NCBI GenBank assembly: GCA_018806985.1
Contig: JADANN010000163.1
Location: 62,001 to 126,000, forward strand
Origin: Angiostrongylus vasorum
Lineage: Eukaryota; Nematoda; Chromadorea; Rhabditida; Metastrongylidae
Length of the DNA: 64,000 bases
Direction: 5' to 3'
A model generated the notes under the pieces. That model did no database searches. It was not told the origin of the DNA and saw only the letters and a program-made list of their open reading frames with translations. Positions 22,875 to 36,000 of the stretch are shown here, piece by piece. Every line of letters starts with the position of its first letter. Positions within the stretch are counted from its first letter, which is position 1. The position numbers and the translations under genes are program-made.

Positions 22875-25800
22875 GAAATTTCAAGGATTGAGTTGTTTTT
22901 GATTTTCTTAAAATAATCAGTCTAAACGACTTTTGAATGGAACTAGTAGTGCACAAAAAAATATTCTTGGAACGTTATGGCAAAGATATTTTAAGAAGTT
23001 TGTCAAGTTCTCGATTCCTCAAGTACAAGTGCTCTCTGGAATGTAATGTAACAAAAGGGACGAGTGCCGTTTAGTGTTCCTTTCTGAGTGGAATACCAGC
23101 AATTAATCGCCGTCTGCGGTCTTTCTTGTTTCTTCACAACGAAAAAATAACTTTTTAAATAACTAAAACACCTTAAGGGCTCTGAACATGATAAAATCGT
23201 CCAAGAGACTTTGCTGTATCGTTGTATGGCAATGAACGATATTGTAGGGCTACTGTTGGCTATGTGTTACTGTGGTCCGTTATGCAAATGCACTGATGGC
23301 GGCTTTTAGAAGCATTTTGACCCTTTCGTTTAGTCTGTTTTGATGTTTTCTTTCTCATATCCATACATTCCATGCCATGACCATACGCCTATAATGAAAT
23401 AACAGTCAATTGCTAGTCAAGGTACTCAACAGTGGAGTTCTTCGAAAAAAGTTTTTGCATATGATTAAGTGTATGAAATGGTTTTCTGGTTTCGTCACTA
23501 CTGTTTTTCATCTGCTTTCGATGTGCTATCGAATATACAAGTGCGATAAGAAAAATTCTGGAAGACACTAAACTGAACATAAGCACCACACTTTCATGCC
23601 ATGCCGGTCGTTGTGCGACAATGTGGTAGGACGAAACAAACTGATAAAAAGTAAGTGGATGTGTACAAAATGGCAGACGCTTTTAAAAATGGTGATGAAG
23701 GTATCCAGAAGGAAAGGTTACAGCGACCTCTGTATTAAGACTGTCCAAAAACTGAAAAGGTTTGTGATATTGCACTAGGATTGGCCGGATTTGTTAATCT
23801 CTATGTTGTAAGCTAACAAATCGCGCTAAATCATGGAATGCACGTTATCTAGCTACACGGCTCATATTCACAATAAACAGCAAGTGGGAACTAGCGGTAC
23901 CTGAGCATTCAGCTGCACTGTGGACTCATTTCGACTTCGGAGAAGGATAAGAAGTCGAAACTTTGTATACGATAGAGTTCTGTAACACATTTGGCTTATC
24001 AATGCTGACTATTTACACCAAGGTTAAATGAAGGTGGTTTTTTTAAAAATAATATTAGTCACCACTGATTTATATGGATAAGCAACTATAACACATGATG
24101 CTTTCTCTGAAGTTCTTCCTGAATTGCAACGCTTTGGTTAAACATTGCTTAACTGATTTATTAGCTTAAAAATATTACATTTAATGTAGAAACGAACACG
24201 AACACAATTTTTTAGTGGGACGTAGATGAACTGATTCATGTGTCGCACACATCAGAGATCTTGCACTTAAAACGTTTAATTGACGACTTTCAATAAAATA
24301 AACCGAAAAAGGACATTCGTTAGGTTTTCTGAAATTCCTAAATTGGATGATTAAACCTCAAATGGTTGTTTATTGGATTGCCTAATTTTTTTCACATCCT
24401 TCTTTATCGCGTATTAAGAGGCGTGTCACATCTCAGACTAGTATTTTAACGTGAGAGAAGCTTATTGCCCTTCCATGTGGGCTCTGCACTGCTGGTTTTC
24501 ACGTGGAATACTCAGTGGAAGACTCATAGAAAGTGGTGAGCGTATGAAGAACCTGTCTTTTATCTAATGCGGTTAAAAAATTGCTTAACGTGGTTTTGTA
24601 CTGGGGTTATAAAAGTGTTCGGCTGACAGGATTGCGGCTAACCTGACCTTTCAAGGCTCCGAAGAAGGCGAAATCAGCTGGCTGAGGAGTTGTGAATAAA
24701 TGGTATGTGGTAACATCCTCGTATGTGCTAATCGAAAGTATGTGAAGTAATTAACGCAATTTCAGCTCGTATTTGTTAATGACATATTCAACTATCAGGT
24801 CAGCAAAATTAAAGTTTACAGTTGCTTTTTGTTGTCCACATCTTGTTGATGATTTGTTCATGGAGTTGTGAGGAAAATCATTCGAAAAAACAGCTGGTAC
24901 GATAAGACGAATAACATCCACAACATTTAAGCCAGGCTTACAGTTTCAGCGGAATGTGACAGTATCATAGCAAACGCCATTTGTCATTTAAACATTACAA
25001 GTCAGTGACATTACATCGAATGATTGTGTGCTGAGATAGTGCTTGGCAATCTTCAGATGTTCTAGCATGACTAAATCGATTTATTAGAAGCCCAAAAATA
25101 TTACATTGACTTTTAGTAACACTGGCTGTCATTTCTTTCCAACTGAAGCTTTCCTTAATAGTCGAACCTCACTCACCTTACATTTAATCTTCTTGTCCTT
25201 AATCTATTCATCTCTTAAATCACCTCCTTTAGTAGTTTTGGCCAGTTATAGTGTACATACTTCCACCTCTTCGTTTCCCGCTATTGTACTTTCTCTATTG
25301 GGATGCATTTTTAGCTAAACTGATCTTACATGTTTTGACAAGCGCTTGTTTAGATTAGACTCTGTATTCTTTTCTACATTTCATGGATAGTGGAAATAAA
25401 TAAACCTTCTTGCAGAGAAACTGGTTACGTTTTCCTGACACCAGCTAGAAGAAGGTCAAACTTCTAATGTGGTGTTTCGATCATGCAAACGAGCAAGCGA
25501 CCTACTTACTGTCATTGGAGATGTGAGTGACTTCTGAGCCGAGTACATCATACCCACAGCAGAGGCCTCGGTCATTGACGTCTCAGTTTCCAAGTGGGCA
25601 TAACGAGAGGAAAATCGAATGTAGAAGATATAAGTAGTAGTCTCAATCAAAGAGCATTTATAGTGTTTCTAAGGGCCCTTGAACATCAACAATTTGGCTG
25701 GACTGCATCACTAACCTGCGCCGTATGAAAATTAGCAGAGTTTAGACGACAAACGAGAAGTGACTATTTTTTTCCGATTTTTCTGCCAACATATTATCAT

Positions 25801-25971
25801 CTCATCGTATTGTTTCTCAAAAAGTCGATGTATCCACGGTAAACGTCACCGTTCTTAAACCTTTGCAAATAACTGCTTCAATAGATTATATAAATGTAAT
25901 GTATTTTCAAAAAAGAAGCAAAAAAATGACACAGAATTTGTCTAGCTCAGTTGCGACAAATAAAAATAGAA
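22872..25971. other. No firm gene
   Basis: AT-rich DNA. A possible plus-strand exon ends at AAAAA before GTAAGTGG (donor at 23651). The small frames at 23596-23778 and 25106-25318 lack motifs. 24655-24750 is a PLE terminal remnant (listed separately). Confidence 0.35.
24655..24750 (+). repeat. Decayed hammerhead-bearing repeat
   Basis: GGCTCCGAAGAAGGCGAAAT matches the first half of the hammerhead repeat (GCTCTGAAGAAGGCG...). It is followed by a changed second half, then GGTATGTGGTAACATCCTCG and TGCTAATCGAAAG, which echo both the 7 kb foldback arm (TATGTGGTAACAA) and the tails at 22.2 and 26.3 kb (AACAACCTCG). The core is lost. Confidence 0.45.
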
Positions 25972-26226
25972 GGATAAAACGGCTTTCAGCGTTGATTAAT
26001 CCTTGAGGGATGAGTTATTTATCCGGTTTAATCAAACATGGCTAGGATTGACTGAGTGCATAACAGGGCCTCAATGTCCACTTGCGGTGACCTACCAATG
26101 TATCGAGATACTACTACCCTCCCAGACAGCTCTGGTACCAGTTTGCCGATACCAGAGGAATGGAAGACTTACTGAGCCTGCGGCGCGGAGATCGATTCCA
26201 TATGCATAGTGGGGCGTCTCCAACCA
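25972..26226 (-). repeat. SINE-like repeat A
   Basis: On the minus strand the order is head (TGGAGACGCCCC...), B-box-like GGAATCGATCTCC, CAAACTGGTACCAGAGCTG, TATCTCGATACATTGGTAGG, then the tail ATTAATCAACGC and GTTTTATCCTT. It abuts a hammerhead-bearing PLE remnant of opposite orientation at 26222. Confidence 0.7.
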
Positions 26227-26370
26227 CTCTAGAAGAAGTCGAAGTTTGCCGAAACATTAACCGAAACCGAAAAAGTAGTATATAACAACAACCTCGTGTG
26301 TGCCAATGAAGAACGTAGCCAGTGTCAAACGATGCCGAGGTTAGTAGGAAGTCGTTCTTTGGAATGCTGA
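26222..26370 (+). repeat. PLE terminal repeat with decayed hammerhead core
   Basis: ACTCTAGAAGAAGTCGAAG, then TTTGCCGAAACATTAACC, align with the hammerhead repeat: GAAA is kept, CTGA has become CTAGA, and GTC has become ATT. The tail CAACCTCGTG...GATGCCGAGGTTAGTAGG and AAGTCG follows, as at 22.2 and 58.2 kb. It is a complete short copy without any protein-coding part. Confidence 0.55.
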
Positions 26371-26560
26371 AAATGGTTTGGTGTTTACTCCAGTTAAAAC
26401 TCTGGCGTGGTTTCAAGTCTATGCAAGCTGCAGCTTCGAAAGTCTTTATTGTCACGATGTCTCTCACTTGAGAGCTCGTGTAACAATGTACCCGCTTCAT
26501 GTCCTATGAAGGAGTCCAACCCAAAAAATAACGTAGGTAAAATGTTTCTTTCTTCGAATT

Positions 26561-26653
26561 CCTTCGACTTTTCGACTACTTTGCTATACAGTTATGTCCA
26601 AGGTTTCCTTCAACTTTTTTCGACTACTTTGGTATACAGTTATGTCCAAGGTT
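26561..26653. repeat. Tandem duplication, about 46-bp unit, two copies
   Basis: Both units contain TTCGACTACTTTG, then GTATACAGTTATGTCCAAGG (first copy has C for the first G). Only a few bases differ, so the duplication is recent. No gene overlaps it convincingly. Confidence 0.85.
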
Positions 26654-27039
26654 CTTTACTAGTCCGGCACATTTTTTTTCCCGAAGGCATAACGCTGCAT
26701 TCGTTGCGCCAAGAATATGTAACTCGTAAGCTCTAGTTCATCCGAGTTTGATAATAATAACTACGAACCCTGTTTTTGTTCTGTTCCTTGCGACTCACAT
26801 TTCAGAAAATAATCACCGACGGGTTTTTTTAATATAACTTTTAGCATCTTTCTACTTGAAGGTTATGGAGCGGGAAAGGTTAAAACTACTTCTTTTCGTT
26901 ATTAAATTAAGATCGGAGACTATGATAGTAACGTCTTCAGTAGGGCTGAAAACGTAACACTACATAAGCGTTTGTTATCACAAAGATAGCTTTTTTATTC
27001 ACTGCCTACGGGAATTTTTCCCAGGAAGGTGTTAAGTGA

Positions 27040-27560
27040 AATGCAACCGCAATGATGGTGAGATATTCACAAAACTTCGACACCAGGCCAGATCGAACCA
27101 CGATTACCTTTTCCGAGGCACGGCTTTGCACACTTCACCACTGAGTCTCTTGCTCTGCTTTCCTCTCAGCTAGTTTTCTAGCTAGCGACGCTATCAGCAA
27201 TCACCCGTCAACGAGAGTGATCTAGGGAGCACAAGTCATTGTTGGTGCACCTCACGTAATACCCTGCCGGGTAAAATTACAGAAGGCAGTTAATAAATGG
27301 TTGACATTGTGATTTCGACTACAGCCTCAGGTTAACTGGGTTCAATGCCGATTTGTACTCCTCAGATCTACTTTGTTGACTGGTGATTGCTGATGGCGTC
27401 GTTAGATAGAAAACTGGTCGAGAAAAAAGGCAAAGCAAGCACCTTAGAGGTGCAGTGTTCAACACGTGATCCTCCGGAAAGAGTGGTAGTGGTTCTATCT
27501 TGCCTGGGGTCCAAGTTTTGAGAATACCTCACCATCATAGTGTTTGGTGCAATAAAATTC
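27040..27560. repeat. SINE-like repeat B, inverted pair with long shared arms
   Basis: A minus copy (about 27040-27240) and a plus copy (about 27320-27560) face each other. The minus copy contains the complement of GTGGTTCGATCTGGCCTGG; the plus copy has GGTTCTATCTTGCC. Both contain the block TAGTTTTCTAGCTAGCGAC (or TAGTTTTCTATCTAACGAC in complement) and the CAGCAATCACC block. A second inverted SINE-B pair with the same block lies at 4.5-4.9 kb. Confidence 0.65.
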
Positions 27561-30500
27561 CTCAAAACACAGGTGGTGGCTTATTCAAAATTAAGATTCT
27601 AATGATCCATTTTAAAAATATTGAACGAAATCTCTTCAAGAAAAACACATTGAGTCTTCTACGTATCAGCCATAACAAAAAATTTAGCTAGGAAAGATTT
27701 TCATCAAGAAAGTATGTCCTCATGCGTGCACAGTATTTCAGCAATAGTCCTATATAAAATGGTACTACTGCGTTGATAGTACCACTTTTGTTTGTGCAGC
27801 ATTCCACCAAACACGATTCGCAGCGATTATATCGCTGAAATGTCAATCACAGCTAAAGTGCTATATCGACAGGCGAAAAAAATTCGAAGTCACTAAAAAA
27901 CACCTCTTGCTGTCTTTTTTTTAAACAAGCAGAATGCTTGTTTATCGTTTCACCTCCTACGTTATCTAAAAGTTCAATCTTACCGATTTCTTCCGTTTTG
28001 AGAATTTTCATGAGAACATTTCTTCATGCACAAATTATTCCAACTTGCTTCAACTTGATTAGTGCTGAGAAAACGGCTCGTTGAATGCTGGATGGTGGCT
28101 TCGTCTACGGAGCTTTGGGCAAGTGCGGTGTTAAAGGCTGCAGTACCGATTCCATTCTAACACAAAAGGCAAACTCAGGGAATCCCTGATGAGTCGTGTT
28201 TAATATAACGCCGTTATAATTTCATAACGTCTAAGGAACAATGGGAGAGCGGGAAGACGCAGATAAAGAACTTTGAAGTATTTCAATTTCGTTTATTCGA
28301 GGTAATCGACCAACCTTTATATTTAATAACCCATTATTTAATAACTGCTTTCTCGAAAACCCTAAGTAGTTAACGACAACAACATATTTTTCTCGTTAGA
28401 CTTGTTCTTTTTTTCTTGGCTATTCCAGAATGCTTTGTTCCTCCTTTGGTTGTTGGTCTTCCTGCCAGAAATATTCTAGGGCATTGCCCTTACTATTAAC
28501 CTTGCTAGATGTGTTACAATGTTAAGGTTTAAACCTTCTTCTTTAAGCATGATAGAGATGGGTTCGAAAAACTTTTTCTAGTTGAAGATCTTTAGCACAT
28601 TGGCGTTAACTCTAAACTTACTCCTTACCACTCTCTCTCTACAACTGAATCATGTAAGGAAACATTTATGCTTGTAATATCAAGGCCATACTCTACTCCT
28701 TTTATCCTTCAACGATGTAATAACCATCCTGATGTAGAATAAGATAAAATCTTTACACAGGATACGGGAGTAACCCTTCATAGAATTACGTTACCATGGA
28801 TCTCAACTAAGCACCGTGTATTCTTGCTAAGCATTAGATCAACTTTCGTCAGAGTGCGTAGTTGCCATTCCCATATCTGACAATGGTTTTCTTCTACGCA
28901 AAATGTGTTTTTGAAAAAATAAAACTACAACGAAAGAAATTTTGGTTATAACGGTTTCCAATTCAGCTTCCGCCTCTATCAAACTCTCTAAACTATTTGT
29001 ATTCTCTCTTGGTAGTCCTTCTTATTTTGACGTCAACGTCTTCTGCAGCAAGTTTAGAAGCACATTTTGTACCACTGTTCGAACTGCTTGTAGAATGGAC
29101 ATAATTCAACTTAATTAGTTGTATATTTACTACGTGGATCACATTCTCGATCTCTTCATCATGTAGACTTATCTTGCTTGAAAAATAAGCTCCATTACTA
29201 AATCTCATTTAGGTGCACCATAACTTCGCTACGTCAGTTTGCGGAAACCTATGCAGTGGAACCTTTCGTTTCAAGATTTAGATTTCAAAATAATCACTGC
29301 CACCTCAAGAATTCCTGTTCATCTGGAAGAATTCGAATCGCATAGCAGCGATACTTCCTCCTCTCCACACGGTATCTGATGTTTTTTGAGAAAATTACTC
29401 TTCAATAGCACAGAGAATGCCAATGAGGGTAGTGGAGAAGTCCTCAAGTTGGCTTCGAAATTGTAAACGAACATGACTTCCCTTACAAGTGACTCTTCAA
29501 GTCAGTAGTGACAAGTTGGCTCATCTAAATTTCCAAGTAATTAACTTGAATTCGATGTATTTTGTGCAACAATGATAACAGATTTCTTGTTTTAACCAAC
29601 CTCTTTCCGAACACAATTAATTTCATTAGTGGAAATGAAAGCTAACAAAAGAACGCAGGTTTCTGCTAACCACATAAAACAGTCGTATTCAACTGAGACC
29701 CGATATTCTGGAGCCATTGAAACGTATCTGTTCACCTTTCTACCGAGGCTCATATTTTTAAAATGAAAGCAAACGAACAAGCGAGATTTCGTCTGGGATG
29801 GCGAATGTCTTCACTCTTCTGTTGGAAACTGTACAAGCTTCAATTTTTTGAAAACTCTTTCTGTAATTAGATTTAAGAAACTGGACATATTTTATATAAA
29901 TCGTTTGCACACGACATTAAAGCTGCAAAGTATTTTTTACAATTTAAGAGATTCTAAACCCTTCGAATAAAATTATCACCAATTCCTAAACAACCGCTAT
30001 TGGGTGTTATGTCTTCGCCTGAAGAGAGTTCATTCGATGTGATAGGCGAGGCGGAGTCTCGCATCTGAACTGTTCCAACTTTTACAGTGATGGGTGCAGG
30101 GGTGCGTGAAAGGGAGTTTTTATGTTAAAGAGTGCTAACTTTCGGTCGAACAAGTTCATGATGCATTTTCTCGGTTTCCTGGTGGTACCTACCCTCTGGC
30201 ATATAACACAATTTACAGCATGACGCAGTCGTATGTGATGAAAAAGGTTGTTAAAGAAAACATCTCCTCATGACTCTCCGATCAGGGAAAACTCAGCCGA
30301 TGACTATGGCCTTGTCTCGAAGAAATCGAGGCTTATGGCAAAATCGCCTGTTCTTCATGCAAAGAGTTTGAAAAGTTTTATTTATGGTTTAACTTTAAGT
30401 TTACACTCAAGGTATTCTTTTATGCGAATACAGAGTGGTCTCCTTTTTGCCATGTCTTCGTTTCCCCCACGATTTACAAAAGATCACTAAACCGCACCCG

Positions 30501-30639
30501 AACTCACGCAATCACTACCTCTACCTTAGGGTATGTTACGCAATTAATCGCCGAGCATAGACGGACATACAGGCGGTAACGAACAAACTACGTTTGAGAG
30601 TGCTCGGATGTATTTCGATCACCGCTAGCGAATTCTTTA
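27561..30639. other. No firm gene; one secretory-like exon
   Basis: On the minus strand at 29675-29607 an ATG opens MWLAETCVLLLAFISTNEIN followed by CVRKE, a plausible signal peptide ending near a GTTGGT donor; partner exons were not found. A 71-codon minus frame at 28993-29208 has a protein-like mix but no recognised domain. The remainder is AT-rich DNA without shared repeats. Confidence 0.3.
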
Positions 30640-31615
30640 AAAGAGCATTTTAAGCAACGTTTTATAGCTACAGCTATTTCTGTCGAGTATCGCTTGTCGC
30701 ATGTGTTAAGCTTTGTCGACCATGGAAAAGCATTTGACACTATTGAGACAAAGTAATCGCATAGGCGCTTGCAGACCAAAGAATGGTCCTATGTTATATA
30801 AGAACTCTAGTTGACTGCTCTGTCACAACAAGAGAAATGGCCGTTTATGGCAACACTATTTTGCCAAAGTTACTTGCAACTACATTGTAACGGATAATGA
30901 AGCGGCACGACTAGGTCGAGAACAGCACACGCATTTGTGGCAAATTTGCATTATTCTTCGTTTTTGCTACCGATGGCTTCATCTTCTTGAGAAATGCCAG
31001 CAAAGCAAAGAGACAATGCATAATGAGCTTAACGAAGCGGAAAAAAGAAAGACAGTACTGCGCGAAAATCGGAAAACAACGCCGTTCGTGTAGAACCCAT
31101 GAAGCAAAGACGAACAAATCGAACTCAGTGCTTTTCTGATTACAAAAAGTGCCTAGTATGTGTTCGTTAAAGGTTCACTGAAAATGGAAATAGCATTCAG
31201 GAGAATAAAACCAAAACAAGGACAGCAGAATGGGCTGCATTTAGGCCTCTTGGAAGCCACCGACGAACTAAGGGACCAAAGGCTTCGTTCTTAGCTCTTC
31301 AATTAAAGAATTCTCCTGGCGCTCTGTTATGGTGCAAAGACGTGGACTGATACCCTCATCCACGTCAAGAAATCTGCGCACTACCAACACAGTGCTTCAG
31401 CAATGTCTGTTGAAATTTAACCGGCGTTCCTAACGTCATGCCGCAACGCGCAGCGCAAATCTTCGAAACCTTTCGCATTTTCGAGATACACGAAAATATT
31501 GATCGATAAGGAAATACATTAAGGCCAGTATTGATAAGAAAGACACACAACAGATAAATGGAAGGAGCTGCGGATTCTCAGTGGATGCAAGCGCCTATTC
31601 GAGCAAACACCTATA
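30640..31615 (+). mobile_element. Decayed LINE reverse transcriptase (second copy)
   Basis: Readable pieces include RLSHVLSFVDHGKAFDTIE near 30680-30745, which is RT motif A (the FxDxxKAFD pattern), and further right LEATDELRDQRLRS, ALCYGAKTWTDT and SRYTKILIDKEI-like stretches near 31240-31520. These match the C-terminal region of nematode RTE-like proteins (KLRAHLF..LPALCYAAETW). The frame is broken many times and the middle of the RT is missing. It is older than the 1-4.4 kb copy. Confidence 0.7.
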
Positions 31616-32261
31616 ATATGGGTAAGTGCTTTCGCAGCCTGCATCAACCTGGGTGTAGTATCGTCTTGATCTTGTAATTGGCGAAGTTTCTATACGTTTG
31701 AAGAACGCTTTTCCTAGCTTGTGCAGCTACAACTGCTATTGTTCGCTATTTAAAGTATTTTGTCTTCTTTCTGCAGTGTTTTGTAAACTCGGATATATTT
31801 AAGTTGGCACTGGCCTGTTGCTGTTTCTGAAGATGTTATCAATTACCGCATCTACCCAACAGCCGACCAATGATTTAAGTAAATCCCGGGCTATGGTGAT
31901 TTTAAAGTTTTGTTTTTGAAATTCCACTAACATTTTGTTCCATGGAACAGTTCTTCTTCGTTATAATCCAGTCCGATGACGACGTGTTCTAGCTTCTTGC
32001 CGGTATGATCAAATGCTCTTTCGAGTACTCAGATGCAAGTGTGCGTGCATTACAGGTACAGATCGCCACCTAGCTCCTCGTAATTTAGGCAGCATAGAAT
32101 AACCCTGAGATTTTTGGCAACACCTTCATACTCTTTCTACCCAACCCGCCAGTGTTAGGGACTCTTGCAGAATCAGGTGAATGAAGCCCACTTATTTGAG
32201 TTTGGTTAGCGTTTGATACCCACGTTTAGTTGCCTATTAACATGGATATGGATATTCTCAC

Positions 32262-32650
32262 AGATTCTTGGCCAAGGGCGTAGTGTAGACGAGGAGCTTA
32301 TCTGTTGTATTGAGTCTTAGCCGCCCCCCATTTACCTCCCTGTCACCTGATTGAGGTTTTTGGAAGAATTGACTCGTAAAATACAACCCGCATAAGCGAG
32401 AACACAACCACTCACGCACGTATGAATACGTCCTGGTAAAGTAGGAGATATATACCAAATCGGCGCAGCAGGTAAGTGACCCCACCCTTTGGATCTATAT
32501 GCGTCAAAGAAGCATAAATTCGCTTTTGGTCCGCGATTAACCTCCACCAACCACCTGGTAACGTGCTACGCTGCCACGTTACTAACCGGCTAGTAATCCC
32601 CTTATGAGGGGGATCCGTAGGTGGAAACCATCTATGTCGTAAAATGAACA
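32262..32650 (-). mobile_element. 5' end fragment of the RTE LINE
   Basis: The complement of this segment matches 965-1345 of the first LINE in order: GGATCCCCCTCATAAGGGG, AGCCGGTTAGTAACG, GGTTAATCGCGGACCAAA, CTGCGCCGATTTGGTATA, TTCTCGCTTATGCGGGTTGT and AGGTGACAGGGAGG. Only about 390 bp of the 5' end is present, with no coding part. LINE copies are normally cut at the 5' end, so a 5'-only fragment needs another explanation (see findings). Confidence 0.75.
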
Positions 32651-33040
32651 TAAATTTGTTTGTAGGAAACCAAAAAATCACTCCATTCCCTCTCCATTTT
32701 AACCAACAATTACCTGAATTTTTCTTTTTATACTCTCTATTTCTTTACAGTTTCTTGCAATCAAGCGTAAGAAATACGGATGGATACGGTTTAAAACTAT
32801 TCACATGAAAAAAATCAAATGATTCCTTCGTAACGAACTGGAAGTACCTTACTGTGCAATGGACTTCCCATAGGTCCAGTGTTTATCACTGAAGGCGTTT
32901 GCGTGCTCCAATGTCAATGCGTACGAGTTGCTCTGCCGCTAGTCTCCCGAATTTCCACGAGTTTGCTTTTCGTTCTCATATCGCTTTCAGGTATCGTCCA
33001 TGAAAGAGATCCGAACATTACGCTAAGTTTCCTGTTTCAG

Positions 33041-36000
33041 ATGAAGCATCGAGGTGTATCTCTGCAGGATGTCGCTATTGCACTACGTCCTTTTTATTTT
33101 GCTGTTCATCCGGATCGATTTTCCAGAAATCCTCGGATCAGAGCACAAAACGAGAAGTCACTTCAGGTGAACACTTGTGATATTGCCGTCCAATTTTACC
33201 TTACCATCTCATATCCGATCATTCATTCCTTTATTCATTGGTGCAATTGGGATGGGGGGGGAAACTCGTCCAATCTTGATAAAGGCGATGCTAGCTCCGC
33301 ACTTTTTACGTTTTTTTTCCTCCTTTTTTTCGAGAAGACCTTCCAGCTATGTTACGTTGTCGTTGACAAATGAAATCTGAAGAGAAGGAAGTGATCTACA
33401 ATATCGAGCTACTTTTCCGTTTGATTAGATTTGTTCTACATCAAATGCCTTTTTAATCATCCATCAGCGATTGACTAGACCATAATAGTTCTGATTCTCG
33501 AAGTTTAACTTTCTTCGAGAATCTGATTGTTCTGATTAACTCGAAGTTTTGATTGGACGACTTTCAAGCCGCTTATAATATTGACAGCAAATTTTTCTGC
33601 AATGAGTATCATATTAGAGGCCGCGTGTAGTGCAGTGGTCGTAGGCGCCCTGCAGTACAAACAGGATCGATCCCCCGCGCCCACGAGTCATTAAGCCTTC
33701 CATCCCTCCGGTGTCGGCAAATTGGTACCAGACTCGTCTGGGAGGATAGCAGGTTCAATACATCGGTAGGTCACCGCGAGTCATTGTGAAGGCTAAGTAC
33801 GCATTCAATGGCCTCCAACGATGCTTAATGAAGTCGAAAGCATGGCGCATCCCTCAGGGATTGATCAACTCCTAGAGCTTTATCCTTTTTTATGGCAGTT
33901 TGTTTTTATTCAAAGACACGTTATGGTTAGTTTTAGATTTTCAACGGGTATTTGAACGATTTGTTTCCTGTATCAAGGAGCATCTGCCCGACCTCTATCC
34001 GTTTTTCGATTTTAAACAACGAGAAGGACGGTTTTGAAGATATAGAAATCACGCTTAGTGGAACGGACCCCATGACTATTGTTAAGTTAGTGGTCAATCC
34101 GTCTTCTAGCTTCTATCACACGGAGATTATTTGTGTTGCAAATTGATTCGTGAGATATCCTGGATACTTTATACACGAGAAACTGTTAGTTTTCAGACGA
34201 GCCCTTGAGAGCTGTAAATTGCCTACAAACGAAATTTTCCTTGACAAGTCAAAAGCCGAAGGTGCTTGGGGCTCGAGGGAAAATATATCTTCGTTTCAAG
34301 AAGCCTCCAACACAAACCGCGATCTCATGGAAACGCAAGTCGTTCACTTCTTGTTTTTCTTTCATTCTTTTTTCTTTGGGCGTTGACATATTCACGGTAT
34401 ATTTCTCAGCTACTTGCGGAATAAGTACCGGGAACACCTCAAAAATGATCTTGCATCCATTTTGAGGAAGTCTCGCATGGATGCTTTACGTAAATCGAAG
34501 GAAGCCGAGTATGGATATTTTTCACTATATATCTTTCGCATCCTACCTCATCGGTATCCTTAATTCGATATTACCTTTACACTTCATATTATTATAACAT
34601 TTAGGATCACAAAACTGGCACTTAGAGATGATATAAACGATATCAAATGGCGAACCGGTGCTAAAGATGTGGGACTCATTATAATTTTCTACCTTTTGCC
34701 GTTAGAGCAAAGTGGTTTGATCTAGTACTTCATTGTTTAGGTGGTTTGGCGGATGGATTGGGAAGAGTCCCATATGAAGAGATGTTTGGGGAATTTGAAA
34801 AGACTTCTGAATCAAGCTACACCTGCGACGAAACAGTCTATTATTCAGGCTCTATACAAGAACATCCTGAGGTCGGTTTTCTAGTTTCATGTTTCAGTTA
34901 GAGGTTTCAGTAGTGGGTTTAGAAACCTTGCCCGGGTAGGCCGGTATGCATCCATGTTTTCAAGTCTTCGACAGGTTATTGTTACTTTATTTCCACAATA
35001 TGTCCTCTATTGGTTTAAATTACTTTAACGGCTCGTTGTTATGATCGTTCGTGAATGCACACCTTTTACAAGGACACAAATGCACTGTATGTTGTAGCCT
35101 TTTCTTTCGATTGATATACTTTCAATCGCCATGGTTAGGTTTGGACGCGGTTCTTTTGTATGTTGTGATGGTTCAATTCAACTTGGAGCTGATAATGTGC
35201 CAGAACAATGGGAGCAGGTAAGACATGAGACTGCCCTATTTATTTACTGATCACAAAACATATATCGTTGTTTATTGAAGCGTTCCTCGTATCTGCGACT
35301 TTATTTCTATTTATTCTTATTAACCCGAGCAAAAGAAGGTGTAGGAACTGCTGCAAGTACCATTGCTTTTCAGAGTTCAAACTGAAGTACATCACTATAT
35401 ACTTTTCGTCTAGGTGCCTGAACGACACCTCAAATAACTCTTCCCGTCCCCTCCCCCCTTTCCTCCGTCCTTCTCTGATGTTGTACGTTTGGTTCTATCC
35501 TCGATTATTTCCTTCCAATACATTCCGTTTTTTTTTTCTTTGATGAGCGATCTAATTCATTTGCATCGTTCCACTACTTGACGTTCTGTGTTTCGTGCGT
35601 GATCCATCTTAAGAAGTTTCATACTTGTTTCGATAAGATCACTACTTCGATAAATTTCCTTGCTATGTTTGCATATACCGTTTCCCAATATCTCAGTTAA
35701 GCTAAAATAGCTTTTACAATGAAAACCTTTCATTAGTAAAATATAAGCAGCTTGCTTGTCAGGCTTGTGAGCAAATGTCTGAAGCTAATAGTATAATTTT
35801 CAAGAAGAAGAAAGTGCCAGATTATAGGGCCTTGACTTCGAGATCTGTAATTCCATAGTATTCTTAGTAGAAAAAAAAAGGATGAGGATCTTGGCGTTGA
35901 TTAATCCCTGAGGGATGCGCCATGCATTCGACTTCACTAAGTATCGTTGGAGGTGATTGCATGCAAATCTGACCTTAACAATGACTCGCGGTGGCCTACC

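Noticed and set aside
32879..33373. 164-codon frame as the TCAIM first exon
   Set aside because: It runs through the acceptor at 33040, the true exon and the donor at 33167 in part in the wrong frame. Only 33041-33166 matches the family.
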